Shown: positions 50,189-60,225, counted from the stretch's first letter. The stretch: 64,000 bases of DNA from Jongsikchunia kroppenstedtii DSM 45133 (GCF_000380485.1 NZ_AQYG01000044.1:124001-188000), one strand, 5' to 3'. Numbers and translations: made by a program. Notes: a model not told the origin generated them from the sequence alone.

Positions 50189-50980
50189 ATGAGTGATGCG
50201 ACCGGGTTGGTCGATGACATGGTGGCCGAGGGAGAGGCGTTGGACGCGATCGTCGCGCCGCTCACCGACGCCGAGTGGGCCACGCCGACGCCGGCGCCGG
50301 GCTGGACGATCGCGCATCAGGTCGGGCATCTGGCCTGGACCGATCGGGTCGCGCTGCTGTCGGCGACCGATCCCGACGGATTCGCGGCCGAGGTCGCGGC
50401 GGCAGGAGACGATCCCTTCGGCTTCGTCGACAAGGCGGCCGAAGAAGAGGCGGCGCGACCGCCCGCCGAACTGCTCGCGGACTGGCGCGCCGGCCGCGCG
50501 CGACTCGCGGACGCGCTGCGCGCGCACCCGGGTGGCAAGCTGCCGTGGTTCGGCCCGCCGATGTCGGTCGGCTCGATGGCGACTGCTCGCTTGATGGAGA
50601 CCTGGGCGCACGGCCTCGACGTCGCGGATGCGCTCGGAGTCACGCCCGCCCGCACGGCGCGGCTGCGTTCGGTCGCCCATATCGGGGTGCGCACAAGGGA
50701 TTTCGCCTACATGGTGAACGGGCTGACCGCGCCCGCCGAGCAATTCCGCGTCGAACTGACCGGCCCCGACGGCGATCTGTGGACCTGGGGCCCGGAGGAC
50801 GCGGCACAGCGCGTCTCCGGCAGCGCCCTCGATTTCTGCGAGCTGGTGACCCAGCGCCGGGCGCCGGCCGATCTCGACGTCGTCGCGACCGGCCCGGATG
50901 CCGAGAAATGGCTGACCATCGCGCAGTGCTTCGCCGGTCCGCCGGGAGAAGGCCGCGCGCCGATCGGGGCGACGTCGTGA
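50189..50980 (+). CDS. TIGR03084/maleylpyruvate-isomerase-like (MDMPI) protein
   Basis: 263 residues with a DinB-like four-helix N-terminal domain: [19 protein letters not shown] and [15 protein letters not shown] provide the histidines and acidic residues of a metal site ([14 protein letters not shown]). The C-terminal part is the small MDMPI-like domain. Such proteins are mycothiol-dependent or of unknown use; this subgroup commonly sits beside acyl-CoA degradation genes. ATG 50189 is preferred (GAGG 9 bases upstream) over a longer frame from 50117. The stop overlaps GTG of AtuA (GTGA), so it belongs to that operon. Confidence 0.85.
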   Translation: MSDATGLVDDMVAEGEALDAIVAPLTDAEWATPTPAPGWTIAHQVGHLAWTDRVALLSATDPDGFAAEVAAAGDDPFGFVDKAAEEEAARPPAELLADWRAGRARLADALRAHPGGKLPWFGPPMSVGSMATARLMETWAHGLDVADALGVTPARTARLRSVAHIGVRTRDFAYMVNGLTAPAEQFRVELTGPDGDLWTWGPEDAAQRVSGSALDFCELVTQRRAPADLDVVATGPDAEKWLTIAQCFAGPPGEGRAPIGATS

Positions 50981-52680
50981 CCGAGCAGATGATCCGCATC
51001 GGCAACTGTTCGGGCTTCTATGGCGATCGCATCAGCGCGGTCGCCGAGATGCTCGACGGCGGCGAACTCGATTACCTCACGGGTGATTACCTGGCCGAGC
51101 TCACCATGCTCATCCTCGGTCGCGACCGCATGAAGAGTCCGGATCTGGGCTACGCGAAAACCTTTCTGCGCCAGATGGAGAACTCCATGGGTGCGGCGCT
51201 CGACAAGGGCGTCAAGATCGTCGTCAACGCCGGCGGCCTGAACCCGGCAGGCCTTGCGCAGGCGCTGCGCGACCTGTCGGGCAAGCTCGGCGTCGAGGCG
51301 CGAATCGCGCATGTCGACGGCGACGACCTCATCGATCGCGCGGCCGAGCTGGGGCTGGGGGCGCCGTTGACCGCCAACGCGTATCTCGGCGGATTCGGTA
51401 TCGCCCGCGCGCTGGATGCCGGTGCCGACATCGTCGTCACCGGGCGGGTCACCGACGCGTCGCTCGTCGTCGGACCGGCCACCTCACATTTCGGTTGGCA
51501 GCCGACCGATCTCGACCGGCTGGCCGGTTCCGTCGTGGCCGGGCACATCATCGAATGCGGCGCGCAGGCCACGGGCGGAAACTACTCGTTCTTCGAAGAG
51601 ATCGCCGACATGACGCGGCTCGGATTCCCGATCGCGGAGATCGCCGCGGACGGCAGCTCGGTGATCACCAAGCACCCCGGTACAGGCGGGGCGGTCACCG
51701 TCGGCACCGTGACCGCGCAACTGCTGTACGAGATCCAGGGCCCGCGCTACTTCGGCCCTGATGTCACGACGCGCATCGACTCGATCCGGCTGGCCCAGCA
51801 GGGCGCCGACCGAGTGGAGATCACCGGCGTGCGGGGCGAGGCGCCGCCGCCCGATCTCAAGGTGTCGCTCAATCATCTCGCGGGCTTCCGCAACGAGATG
51901 ACGATGGTGTTCACCGGCCTGGACATCGAGGCAAAAGCTGCACTGGCACAACGTCAATTGGAAGCGCTGCTCACCGATCGGCCGGCCGATCTGATCTTCC
52001 GCCTGGTGCGCACCGATCAGCCCGACGCGCCGACGCAGGAACAGGCTTCGGCGCTGCTGCATTGCGTGGCCAAGGACACCGACCCCAACAAGGTCGGTCG
52101 GCAGTTCAGCTCTGCCGTCGTCGAATTGGCGCTGGCGAGCTATCCCGGATTCACGATGACCGCGCCGCCCGGCAACGGGGCGCCGTTCGGCGTCTTCGAG
52201 CCCGGCTACGTCGCCGCCGACAAGGTCGAGCACCGGGTCACGTTGCCGGACGGCTCGGTCGAGATCATCCCGCCGAGTCCGGCCCGGGCGACCCTCGACG
52301 AGATCGCCGACAGCGCGTCACCCGCTCCCGACGACTGGGGCCCGACCACCCGAATCCCGTTGGGCACCATCGCCGGTGCCCGCAGCGGCGACAAGGGCGG
52401 CAACGCCAACATCGGCGTCTGGGTGACATCCGACGGGCGGTATCGCTGGCTCGAGCAGGCGCTGACCGACGACGAGATCCGTCGCATGCTGCCGGAGACC
52501 AAGGACCTCACGATCCACCGGTATCCGCTGCCCAACCTGCGGGCGATCAACTTCGTGATCGAGGGCATCCTCGGCCGCGGCGTCGCCGACAACGTGCGTT
52601 TCGATCCGCAGGCCAAGGGGCTGGGTGAATGGCTCCGGTCGCGACATATAGATGTGCCGGATTCCCTGCTCGCGCAGTAA
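50977..52680 (+). CDS. atuA: AtuA-family acyclic terpene utilisation protein
   Basis: 567 residues. N-terminal DUF1446/AtuA domain (about 1-440: [51 protein letters not shown]) and the C-terminal AtuA ferredoxin-fold domain ([19 protein letters not shown]). AtuA is required for citronellol/geraniol degradation in Pseudomonas; its exact reaction is not known, possibly hydration of isohexenylglutaconyl-CoA type intermediates. The gene corresponds to Rv0976c in order. Starts at GTG 50977 overlapping the previous stop. Confidence 0.9.
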   Translation: MTEQMIRIGNCSGFYGDRISAVAEMLDGGELDYLTGDYLAELTMLILGRDRMKSPDLGYAKTFLRQMENSMGAALDKGVKIVVNAGGLNPAGLAQALRDLSGKLGVEARIAHVDGDDLIDRAAELGLGAPLTANAYLGGFGIARALDAGADIVVTGRVTDASLVVGPATSHFGWQPTDLDRLAGSVVAGHIIECGAQATGGNYSFFEEIADMTRLGFPIAEIAADGSSVITKHPGTGGAVTVGTVTAQLLYEIQGPRYFGPDVTTRIDSIRLAQQGADRVEITGVRGEAPPPDLKVSLNHLAGFRNEMTMVFTGLDIEAKAALAQRQLEALLTDRPADLIFRLVRTDQPDAPTQEQASALLHCVAKDTDPNKVGRQFSSAVVELALASYPGFTMTAPPGNGAPFGVFEPGYVAADKVEHRVTLPDGSVEIIPPSPARATLDEIADSASPAPDDWGPTTRIPLGTIAGARSGDKGGNANIGVWVTSDGRYRWLEQALTDDEIRRMLPETKDLTIHRYPLPNLRAINFVIEGILGRGVADNVRFDPQAKGLGEWLRSRHIDVPDSLLAQ

Positions 52681-52737
52681 CCAACACCTCGTATCCCGTT
52701 TCGTTCGATCCAAAGCCCACCATGACGAAAGGCGCCC

Positions 52738-53898
52738 ATGCCACTGGAGACACCCGCGTGGACCACCCCGGAACGACAGCAGCTGCGCGCCACGGTGCGC
52801 GGATTCGCCGAACGCGAGATCCTGCCGTACCAGGATGATTGGGAACGCGAAGGCCTGTTGCCCCGCGAGCTCCACCGCAAGGCCGCCGAACTCGGCCTGA
52901 TCGGACTGTCGTACCCCGAATCGGTCGGCGGTGCGGGGGGTGATGTCATCGACTCCTGCATCATGACCGAGGAGCTGGGCTATGCGGGCGCGGCCGGCGG
53001 CTTGTTGGCCTCGCTGTTCACCAGCGGAATCGCGTTGCCGCACTTGATCGCCGCGGATGATCCGGCGCAGATCGAGAAGTGGGTCCGGCCGACGATCGAG
53101 GGCGAGAAGATCGGTTCCCTGGCGATCACCGAGCCGGGCGGCGGCAGCGATGTAGGGCATCTGACCACCCGCGCCGATCGCGACGGCGACCACTACGTCG
53201 TCAACGGGGCCAAGACCTACATCACCTCCGGCGTCCGCGCGGACTTCGTCGTCACCGCGGTGCGCACCGGCGGGCCCGGCGCGGCCGGCGTCTCCCTGCT
53301 GGTGATCGAAAAGGGCACACCGGGGTTCGAGGTGACCCGGCGCCTGGACAAGATGGGTTGGCGCTGCAGCGATACCGCCGAGCTGTCGTTCGCCGATGTG
53401 CGGGTGCCGGTCGAGAACCTCGTCGGCGCCGAGAACTCCGGCTTCGCCCAGATCGCTCAGGCGTTCGTCACCGAGCGGGTGGCGCTCGCGGTACAGGCCT
53501 ACGGCCAGGCGCAGCGCTGCCTGGACCTGACGCTCGACTGGGTGCGCACTCGGGAAACCTTTGGCCGGCCGCTGATCTCCCGGCAGCAGGTGCAGAACAC
53601 CGTCACCGAGATGGCACGTCGCACCGATGTGGCGCGCGTCTACACCCGGGCGGTCGTCGACAAGTACATCGTCGGCGGCGACGATCTGATCGCCGAGGTC
53701 TGCTTCGCCAAGAACACCGCCATCGAGGCCGGCGAATGGGTGGCCAACCAGGCCGTCCAGCTGTTCGGCGGGCTCGGATACATGACGGGCACCGAGGTAG
53801 AGAGGCAGTACCGCGATATCCGAATTCTCGGAATCGGCGGTGGCACCACCGAGATTCTCACCTCGCTGGCCGCGAAACGATTGGGGTACCAGGCATGA
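52738..53898 (+). CDS. fadE13: Acyl-CoA dehydrogenase, FadE13-like
   Basis: 386 residues with a standard dehydrogenase layout: AITEPGGGSDVGHLTTRA flavin loop, YVVNGAKTYITSGVRADF, TERVALAVQAYGQAQR, RETFGRPLISRQ, and C-terminal GIGGGTTEILTSLAAKRLG. Liu/Atu operons contain a dehydrogenase (isovaleryl- or citronellyl-CoA) in this place. It overlaps the carboxyltransferase gene as ATGA. The fadE13 label comes from the matching gene order in M. tuberculosis (Rv0976c to Rv0971c) and has not been checked by alignment. Confidence 0.88.
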   Translation: MPLETPAWTTPERQQLRATVRGFAEREILPYQDDWEREGLLPRELHRKAAELGLIGLSYPESVGGAGGDVIDSCIMTEELGYAGAAGGLLASLFTSGIALPHLIAADDPAQIEKWVRPTIEGEKIGSLAITEPGGGSDVGHLTTRADRDGDHYVVNGAKTYITSGVRADFVVTAVRTGGPGAAGVSLLVIEKGTPGFEVTRRLDKMGWRCSDTAELSFADVRVPVENLVGAENSGFAQIAQAFVTERVALAVQAYGQAQRCLDLTLDWVRTRETFGRPLISRQQVQNTVTEMARRTDVARVYTRAVVDKYIVGGDDLIAEVCFAKNTAIEAGEWVANQAVQLFGGLGYMTGTEVERQYRDIRILGIGGGTTEILTSLAAKRLGYQA

Positions 53899-55493
53899 CG
53901 CTGCTGCGATCGACCGTCGATACCGACGGTGAGGAGTACCAGGCCGCCGCCGCGTCGATGGCGGAGAAGTTGGAAACGATCGCCGCGGAGGCGGCGAAGG
54001 CCATCGCAGGCGGCGGCGAGAAGAGCGTCGCGCGGCACCGTAAGCGCGGCAAGATGATTCCGCGCGAGCGGATCGACCTGCTGATCGACGAGGACAGCCC
54101 GTTCCTCGAGCTGATGCCGCTCGCGGCCTATGGCTCGCAGTTCCAGGTGGGCGCGTCGGTCGTGGTGGGTATCGGCGTGGTCGAGGGTGTCGAGTGCCTG
54201 ATCGTCGCCAACGACCCGACCGTCAAGGGCGGCACATCCAACCCGTGGACGCTGCGTAAGGTGCTGCGAGCCAACGAGATCGCCCGACAGAATCGGCTGC
54301 CCGTGATCTCGCTGGTCGAATCCGGCGGCGCGGACCTGCCGACGCAGAAAGAGGTCTTCGTACCCGGCGGCGCGATGTTCCGGGACCTGACCCGGCTGTC
54401 GGCCGCCGGAATCCCCACGATCGCCATCGTCTTCGGCAACTCGACCGCCGGTGGCGCGTACGTCCCGGGCATGTCCGACCACGTCGTGATGATCGAGGGT
54501 CGCTCCAAGGTGTTCCTCGGCGGCCCGCCGCTCGTGAAGATGGCCACCGGCGAAGAGAGCGACGACGAGTCGCTCGGCGGAGCCTCGATGCATGCGCGCA
54601 CGTCGGGTCTGGCGGACTACTACGCGCACGACGAGGCCGACGCACTGCGGATCGGTCGGCGCGTGGTGGCCCGGCTCAACTGGCGGAAGAAGGGACCGGG
54701 TCCGATCGCGGAATCCATTGACCCCGTCTTCGATCCGGAAGAACTGGACGGCATCGTCCCGGGTGACCTGAAGATCCCGTTCGACCCCCGCGAGGTGATC
54801 ACGCGCATCGTCGACGGCAGCGACTTCGACGAGTTCAAGGCCGAGTACGGCACGTCGTTGTGCACCGGGTGGGCGCGGATCCACGGCTACCCGATCGGCG
54901 TCCTGGCCAACGCGCAGGGCGTGCTGTTCAGCGCCGAGTCGCAGAAGGCCACGCAGTTCATCGAGCTGGCCAACCGGAGCAACACGCCACTGCTGTTCCT
55001 GCACAACACGACCGGCTACATGGTCGGCAAGGACTACGAGCAGGCGGGCATCATCAAGCACGGCTCGATGATGATCAACGCGGTTTCCAACTCGAAGGTG
55101 CCGCATCTGTCGGTGCTCATCGGGGCCAGCTACGGCGCCGGGCACTACGGCATGTGCGGCCGCGCCTACGATCCGCGGTTCCTCTTCACCTGGCCGAGCG
55201 CCAAGTCGGCCGTCATGGGGCCCGCGCAGCTGGCGGGTGTGGTGTCCATCGTGTCCCGCGCCGCGGCCGAGGCGCGCGGCCAGCAGGTCGACGAGGAGGC
55301 GGACAAGGCGATGCGCGCCATGATCGAGGCGCAGATCGAGGCCGAATCGCTCCCGGCGTTCCTGTCGGGAATGCTCTACGACGACGGCGTGATCGACCCA
55401 CGGGATACCAGAACCGTGCTCGGGCTGTGCCTTTCGGCGATCGACAACGACGCGGTCGAGGGCACCAGCAACTTCGGCGTCTTCCGGATGTGA
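53895..55493 (+). CDS. accD2: Acyl-CoA carboxylase carboxyltransferase subunit, AccD2-like
   Basis: 532 residues, the beta subunit of a biotin-dependent acyl-CoA carboxylase: two crotonase-like halves with VVVGIGVVEG, NDPTVKGGTSNPWTLRK, GNSTAGGAYVPGMSDHVVM and GASYGAGHYGMCGRAYDPRF. The latter glycine-rich loops form the acyl-CoA and biotin oxyanion holes. This resembles the 3-methylcrotonyl-CoA and geranyl-CoA carboxylase branch rather than propionyl-CoA carboxylase. Acts with AccA2 encoded 11 bp downstream. Which branched enoyl-CoA is carboxylated is not evident. Confidence 0.9.
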   Translation: MTLLRSTVDTDGEEYQAAAASMAEKLETIAAEAAKAIAGGGEKSVARHRKRGKMIPRERIDLLIDEDSPFLELMPLAAYGSQFQVGASVVVGIGVVEGVECLIVANDPTVKGGTSNPWTLRKVLRANEIARQNRLPVISLVESGGADLPTQKEVFVPGGAMFRDLTRLSAAGIPTIAIVFGNSTAGGAYVPGMSDHVVMIEGRSKVFLGGPPLVKMATGEESDDESLGGASMHARTSGLADYYAHDEADALRIGRRVVARLNWRKKGPGPIAESIDPVFDPEELDGIVPGDLKIPFDPREVITRIVDGSDFDEFKAEYGTSLCTGWARIHGYPIGVLANAQGVLFSAESQKATQFIELANRSNTPLLFLHNTTGYMVGKDYEQAGIIKHGSMMINAVSNSKVPHLSVLIGASYGAGHYGMCGRAYDPRFLFTWPSAKSAVMGPAQLAGVVSIVSRAAAEARGQQVDEEADKAMRAMIEAQIEAESLPAFLSGMLYDDGVIDPRDTRTVLGLCLSAIDNDAVEGTSNFGVFRM

Positions 55494-55504
55494 GGACAGA
55501 ACCC

Positions 55505-57529
55505 ATGACTTCTCCTGTAATGATTACTTCCGTACTCGTCGCCAATCGCGGCGAAATCGCGCGGCGCGTCTTCGCCAGCTGTCGCCGGATGGGCATCGCC
55601 ACCGTCGCCGTCTACTCGGATCCCGATGCCGGGGCGCCGCATGTGACGGAGGCCGATTCGGCCGTGCGATTGCCGGGTGAGACCTCCGCGGAGACCTATC
55701 TCGACGGCGCGGCCATCGTCGAGGCGGCCCGCGCCGCCGGGGCCGATGCCATCCATCCCGGCTACGGCTTCCTCTCGGAGAACGCCGATTTCGCGCAGCG
55801 CGTGGTCGATGCCGGGCTGACCTGGTTGGGGCCGTCGCCGGACGCGATCACCGCGATGGGCTCGAAGGTCAACGCCAAGGAGATCATGGCGGCGGCCGGC
55901 GTCCCGGTCCTCGGTGACCTGGATCCGGAAACCATTACCGCGCAGCAGCTTCCGGTGCTCATCAAGGCCTCGGCCGGCGGCGGTGGTCGTGGCATGCGCA
56001 TCGTGCGGGAATTGTCGGAGCTGCCCGATCAGGTGGCGGCCGCGCGGCGGGAGGCCGAATCTGCCTTCGGCGATCCGACGGTGTTCTGCGAGCCGTATAT
56101 CGAAAAGGGCCACCACATCGAGGTGCAGGTGCTCGCCGATACGCACGGCACCGTGTGGGCCGTCGGAGAGCGGGAATGCTCGATCCAGCGGCGCCATCAG
56201 AAGGTGATCGAGGAGGCCCCGGCGCCGCTCGTCGAGCGCATCGGATCCGCGCTGCGCGACGAGTTGTACGCGGCGTCCCGGGCGGCGGCGAAGGCGATCG
56301 ACTACCAGGGCGCCGGCACCGTCGAATTCCTCGCGGACGATGACGGCCGCTTCTATTTCCTCGAGATGAACACGCGTCTGCAGGTGGAGCATCCGGTCAC
56401 CGAGGAGACGACCGGGCTCGACCTCGTCGCGTGGCAGCTGCAGATCGCCGAGGGCGCCGCGCTCGGCGAGGAACCCGAAGGAACCGAGGGGTATTCGATC
56501 GAGGTCCGGCTGTATGCGGAGGATCCGGCCCATGATTACGCCCCGCAGTCGGGGACCGTGCACCGGATCGACATCGCGTCGGATACGCAGTTCGACAAGC
56601 TGGGCCGGCCGGGGATCCGCCTCGACTCGGGACTGGTGGACGGACAGGAGATCTCGGTCTTCTACGACCCGATGCTGGCGAAGGTGATCAGCTGGTCGCC
56701 GACCCGGCAGCGGGCCGCGGCGATGCTGGCGCGGGCGCTGACCGACGCGCGCATCCATGCGCCGATCACCAACCGGGACATGCTCATCCGGATGCTGCGG
56801 CACCCGGAGTTCCTGGCCGGCGACACCGACACCGCCTTCATCGACCGGCATGGCCTGGCCGAACTCTCGCGACCGCTGTTGGACGACGCGGAGATGCGAT
56901 TGTCCGTGATCGCGTCGGCGCTGGCCGACGCCGCAGCCAATCGCGATGCGGCGAAGGCGCTGTCGGGTCTGCCCGCCGGATGGCGCAATCTGGCCGCGGA
57001 ATACGCCGTCAAGAAGTTTCGCGCCTCGACGGCGGCGGCCGACGACGAGGCCGCGGAAACCGCTGTCCGATACCGCTTCACCCGCGCCGGCGTGGAGTTG
57101 CCGGACGATCCGGATGTCTCTGTCGACAGCGTGACGGCCGATGCGGTCACGCTCACCCGCGACGGCGTGCGCCGGACCATCACGGTCTCGCGGTACGCGG
57201 ACCGTTCCGGCGAGACGGTCGTGTACACCGACCAGCCGACCGGATCGGCCGTCTGGCACCGGATTCCACGGTTCGTCGACCCGTCGACACTGACCGCGCC
57301 GGGCTCGCTGCTGGCGCCGATGCCGGGCAACGTGACGCGGGTCGCGGTGGAGCTGGGACAGCACGTCACCGCGGGCGATCCGCTGCTGTGGCTGGAGGCG
57401 ATGAAGATGGAGCACACCATCAGCGCGCCGGCCGACGGCGTGGTGACCGAGCTGCCGGTGACCGTGGGCAAGCAGGTGGGCGTCGGCGAGACCCTCGCGG
57501 TGATCGCCACGCCCGAACAGACCGACTAA
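55505..57529 (+). CDS. accA2: Acyl-CoA carboxylase biotin subunit, AccA2-like
   Basis: 674 residues: biotin carboxylase (1-445; LVANRGEIARRV, ASAGGGGRGMRI, EMNTRLQVEHPVTEETTG), a middle BT-like linker, and the biotinyl domain at the C-terminus with EAMKMEH, biotin on Lys634. It makes carboxybiotin from ATP and bicarbonate for the AccD2 subunit. A full alpha chain of this length, next to its beta chain, matches MCC/GCC-type carboxylases. The ATG 55505 follows GAGGACAG after the accD2 stop. Confidence 0.93.
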   Translation: MTSPVMITSVLVANRGEIARRVFASCRRMGIATVAVYSDPDAGAPHVTEADSAVRLPGETSAETYLDGAAIVEAARAAGADAIHPGYGFLSENADFAQRVVDAGLTWLGPSPDAITAMGSKVNAKEIMAAAGVPVLGDLDPETITAQQLPVLIKASAGGGGRGMRIVRELSELPDQVAAARREAESAFGDPTVFCEPYIEKGHHIEVQVLADTHGTVWAVGERECSIQRRHQKVIEEAPAPLVERIGSALRDELYAASRAAAKAIDYQGAGTVEFLADDDGRFYFLEMNTRLQVEHPVTEETTGLDLVAWQLQIAEGAALGEEPEGTEGYSIEVRLYAEDPAHDYAPQSGTVHRIDIASDTQFDKLGRPGIRLDSGLVDGQEISVFYDPMLAKVISWSPTRQRAAAMLARALTDARIHAPITNRDMLIRMLRHPEFLAGDTDTAFIDRHGLAELSRPLLDDAEMRLSVIASALADAAANRDAAKALSGLPAGWRNLAAEYAVKKFRASTAAADDEAAETAVRYRFTRAGVELPDDPDVSVDSVTADAVTLTRDGVRRTITVSRYADRSGETVVYTDQPTGSAVWHRIPRFVDPSTLTAPGSLLAPMPGNVTRVAVELGQHVTAGDPLLWLEAMKMEHTISAPADGVVTELPVTVGKQVGVGETLAVIATPEQTD

Positions 57530-57551
57530 CGACAGACGATCAGGAGAGACA

Positions 57552-58709
57552 ATGAGCTTCATCGAGACCCAGGAACGCGCCGAACTCCGCAAGGCCGTGG
57601 CCGCGTTGGCTGCCAAATACGGCCAGGAGTACTTCATGGCCTGCGCGCGCGAGGGACGCAAGACCGACGAATTGTGGGCGGAGGCAGGGAAACTAGGTTT
57701 CCTCGGCGTGAACCTGCCGGAGGAATACGGCGGTGGCGGCGCCGGCATGTACGAGCTGTCGATCGTCATGGAAGAACTGGCGGCGTCGGGCGTGGGGCTG
57801 CTGATGATGGTGGTGTCGCCGGCCATCTGCGGCAACATCATCGCTCGCTTCGGCACCGACGAGCAGAAGCAGAAGTGGATTCCGGGTCTCGCCGACGGCA
57901 GCATCACGATGGCCTTCGGCATCACCGAACCGGATGCCGGGTCGAACTCGCACCAGATCACCACGACCGCACGGCGGGACGGCAGCGACTGGATCCTGTC
58001 GGGGCAGAAGGTCTTCATCTCCGGCGTCGACCAGGCGCAGGCCGTCCTGATCGTCGGTCGCACCGAGGATGCCAAGACCGGGAAACTGAAGCCCGCCTTG
58101 TTCATTCTGCCGACCGACACCCCCGGCTTCGAGTACAAGCAGATCCCGATGGAGCTGATCAACCCGGAGAAGCAGTTCCAGCTCTTCCTCGATGACGTGC
58201 GGCTGCCGGCCGACGCGCTGGTCGGGTCGGAGGATGCGGCGCTGTCGCAGCTGTTCGCCGGCCTCAATCCGGAACGCATCATGGCGGCCGCGTCGTCGGT
58301 CGGCATGGCGCGCTTCGCGCTCGGCAAGGCCGTCGCATACGTCAACGACCGCACGGTCTGGAAGACGCCGATCGGCGCGCATCAGGCCATCGCGCATCCG
58401 TTGGCGCAGGGCAAGATCGAGCTGGAAATGGCCAAGCTGATGATGCAGAAGGCCGCGACGCTCTACGACTCCGGCGATGACTGGGGTGCCGCCGAGCCGG
58501 CCAACATGGCCAAGTACGCGGCCGCCGAGGCCGCCGTGAAGCTGGTGGATGCCGCGGTGCATTCGATGGGCGGCAACGGATTGACCACCGAGTACGGACT
58601 CGCGCCCATGCTCAACCTCGTGCGGATCGCCCGTATCGCGCCGGTCAGCCGCGAGATGATCCTGAACTTCGTCGCCCAGGCGAGCCTGGGCCTGCCCAAG
58701 TCGTACTGA
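57552..58709 (+). CDS. fadE12: Acyl-CoA dehydrogenase, FadE12-like
   Basis: 385 residues. ITEPDAGSNSHQITTTARR, VFISGVDQAQAVLIVGR, LNPERIMAAASSVG with the Glu at the isovaleryl-CoA dehydrogenase position, and a C-terminus IARIAPVSREMILNFVAQ in place of EGTxxIxR. Closely related in motifs to the genes at 14594 and 19993. It probably introduces the double bond that the carboxylase needs or acts on the next cycle. AGGAGAG precedes ATG 57552 and the crotonase follows after 16 bp. Confidence 0.9.
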   Translation: MSFIETQERAELRKAVAALAAKYGQEYFMACAREGRKTDELWAEAGKLGFLGVNLPEEYGGGGAGMYELSIVMEELAASGVGLLMMVVSPAICGNIIARFGTDEQKQKWIPGLADGSITMAFGITEPDAGSNSHQITTTARRDGSDWILSGQKVFISGVDQAQAVLIVGRTEDAKTGKLKPALFILPTDTPGFEYKQIPMELINPEKQFQLFLDDVRLPADALVGSEDAALSQLFAGLNPERIMAAASSVGMARFALGKAVAYVNDRTVWKTPIGAHQAIAHPLAQGKIELEMAKLMMQKAATLYDSGDDWGAAEPANMAKYAAAEAAVKLVDAAVHSMGGNGLTTEYGLAPMLNLVRIARIAPVSREMILNFVAQASLGLPKSY

Positions 58710-58725
58710 GCGGACGGGGCAGGCA

Positions 58726-59514
58726 GTGAGCGACGAGATCGTCCACCTGAGAGTCGAATCCGGGGTCGCGACCGTGACCCTGGATTCGCCGAAGAATCGC
58801 AACGCCATCTCCTCTCGGCTGGTGACCGAGCTGACCGCGCAGCTGGCGGCGGCCGCGGCGGACCCCGCCGCGCGGCTGGTGGTGCTGACGCACACGGGCG
58901 GAACCTTCTGTGCCGGCGCCGATCTCACCGAGGCGATGGCCTCGGGCCAGTCCATCGAGGAGGCGAGCGACAGCCGGACCCGGTCGGCGGTCGACCTGAT
59001 GCGCACGATCATCGAACTGCCGAAGCCGGTGATCGCCAAGATCGACGGACACGTGCGGGCCGGCGGGATGGGCATCGTCGGCGCCTGCGACATTGCCGTC
59101 GCGGGACCGTCCAGCACCTTTGCGCTGACCGAGGCGCGCCTCGGTGTCGCCGCGTCGATCATTTCGCTGACTTTGTTGCCCCGCATGAGTTCTCGCGCGG
59201 CGTCGCGCTACTACTTGACAGGCGAGAAGTTCGACGCCGCGACGGCCGAGCGGATCGGGCTGATCACCATCGCCGCCGATGATGCGGATGCAGCCGTCGG
59301 TGCGCTGGCCGCCGAGATCCGCCAGGGCTCGCCGCAGGGGCTGGCCGAATCGAAGAAGCTGGTCACCGCGCCGATTCTGCGCGAGTTCGACGCGCACGCG
59401 GCCGATCTCGCGGCCCTGTCCGGTCGGCTGTTCCGGTCGGACGAGGCGCGGACCGGCATGCAGGCGTTCCTGTCCAAGCAGTCGCCGCCCTGGGCGACGA
59501 GTGCGGACGACTAG
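58726..59514 (+). CDS. echA7: Enoyl-CoA hydratase family, EchA7-like
   Basis: 262 residues from GTG 58726. Crotonase fold with TFCAGADLTEAM and KIDGHVRAGGMGIVGACDIAV. The second hydratase Glu is present in ALTEARLGV, but the first is Gly (AGGMGIVG), as in several AtuE/LiuC-type (methylglutaconyl-CoA hydratase-like) crotonases. It would hydrate the glutaconyl-CoA type product of the carboxylase. The TetR gene follows after 7 bp. The echA7 label rests on gene order. Confidence 0.85.
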   Translation: MSDEIVHLRVESGVATVTLDSPKNRNAISSRLVTELTAQLAAAAADPAARLVVLTHTGGTFCAGADLTEAMASGQSIEEASDSRTRSAVDLMRTIIELPKPVIAKIDGHVRAGGMGIVGACDIAVAGPSSTFALTEARLGVAASIISLTLLPRMSSRAASRYYLTGEKFDAATAERIGLITIAADDADAAVGALAAEIRQGSPQGLAESKKLVTAPILREFDAHAADLAALSGRLFRSDEARTGMQAFLSKQSPPWATSADD

Positions 59515-59521
59515 CGGCGAC

Positions 59522-60124
59522 ATGACCAGTGTCCGCGAGCCGCAACAGGATCGCTCCCGTGCCACCAGGGAGCGATTGCTCGAATGCACCATCGAGTCGT
59601 TGGCCAAGGACGGCTGGGCGGCGACGACGGTCGCCGAGGTGGCGAAGCGGGCCGGTGTGTCTCGCGGCGCGGCACAACATCATTTCCCCACTCGCGAGGA
59701 CCTGATCACCGCCGCCCTGGAGCACATGTTCACCGCGCTCACCGCGGCCGTGGAGCAGACGCACACGCTGCCGACGGGACCCGAACGCATCGAGGCCGCG
59801 GTCACCCGCGCGGTCGACTTCTACACCGGAATCCTCTTCAAGGCGGCGCTGCAGGTCTGGGCGGCGGCGCCGTCGGACGAGGCGCTGCGCCGGCGAATCC
59901 TGCCGTTGGAGGCCAAGTTCGGCCGCGAGGCGCATCGGGCGACCGTCGCGATGCTCGGTGCCGACGACTCCGACCCGACCGTCCACAGGTTGGTGCAGGC
60001 GACACTCGACCTCGCGCGCGGGCTCGGGCTCGCGGACACGCTGTCCGACGACTCGGCCCGGCGCAAGCAGGTGGTGGCGGCGTGGTCGGAGCAGCTGCGA
60101 ACGGCTTTCGGCGCCAACGAATAG
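59522..60124 (+). CDS. TetR-family regulator of the carboxylase operon
   Basis: 200 residues with HTH at about 20-65 (LAKDGWAATTVAEVAKRAGVSRG, then AAQHHFPTREDLI). It is the last gene, 7 bp after the crotonase, so it is produced together with the enzymes and probably represses the operon promoter before 50189 in the absence of a CoA intermediate. No clear dyad was found there. ATG 59522 is the first after the crotonase stop; a hairpin follows. Confidence 0.87.
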   Translation: MTSVREPQQDRSRATRERLLECTIESLAKDGWAATTVAEVAKRAGVSRGAAQHHFPTREDLITAALEHMFTALTAAVEQTHTLPTGPERIEAAVTRAVDFYTGILFKAALQVWAAAPSDEALRRRILPLEAKFGREAHRATVAMLGADDSDPTVHRLVQATLDLARGLGLADTLSDDSARRKQVVAAWSEQLRTAFGANE

Positions 60125-60174
60125 CGACGAATCACCAGGACTAGGGCTAGGCAAGTCCAGGACCGGGGCTTGGG

Positions 60175-60213
60175 CCGGCCCGGGCGCGGTCGCTATCCGC
60201 ACGCCCGGGCCGG
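60175..60213. terminator. Bidirectional hairpin between TetR and alcohol dehydrogenase genes
   Basis: Perfect 12 bp GC arms, CCGGCCCGGGCG (60175-60186) and CGCCCGGGCCGG (60202-60213), with a 15-base loop, lie in the 101 bp between two convergent genes. No T-tract is seen, but size and position favour termination in both directions. Confidence 0.7.
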
Positions 60214-60225
60214 AGTTCGATCGGC

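Noticed and set aside
53895-57529. Propionyl-CoA or acetyl-CoA carboxylase of lipid synthesis
   Set aside because: The neighbours (AtuA, two FadE, EchA, TetR) belong to degradation, and no small epsilon subunit gene is present. A leucine-type MCC remains possible.
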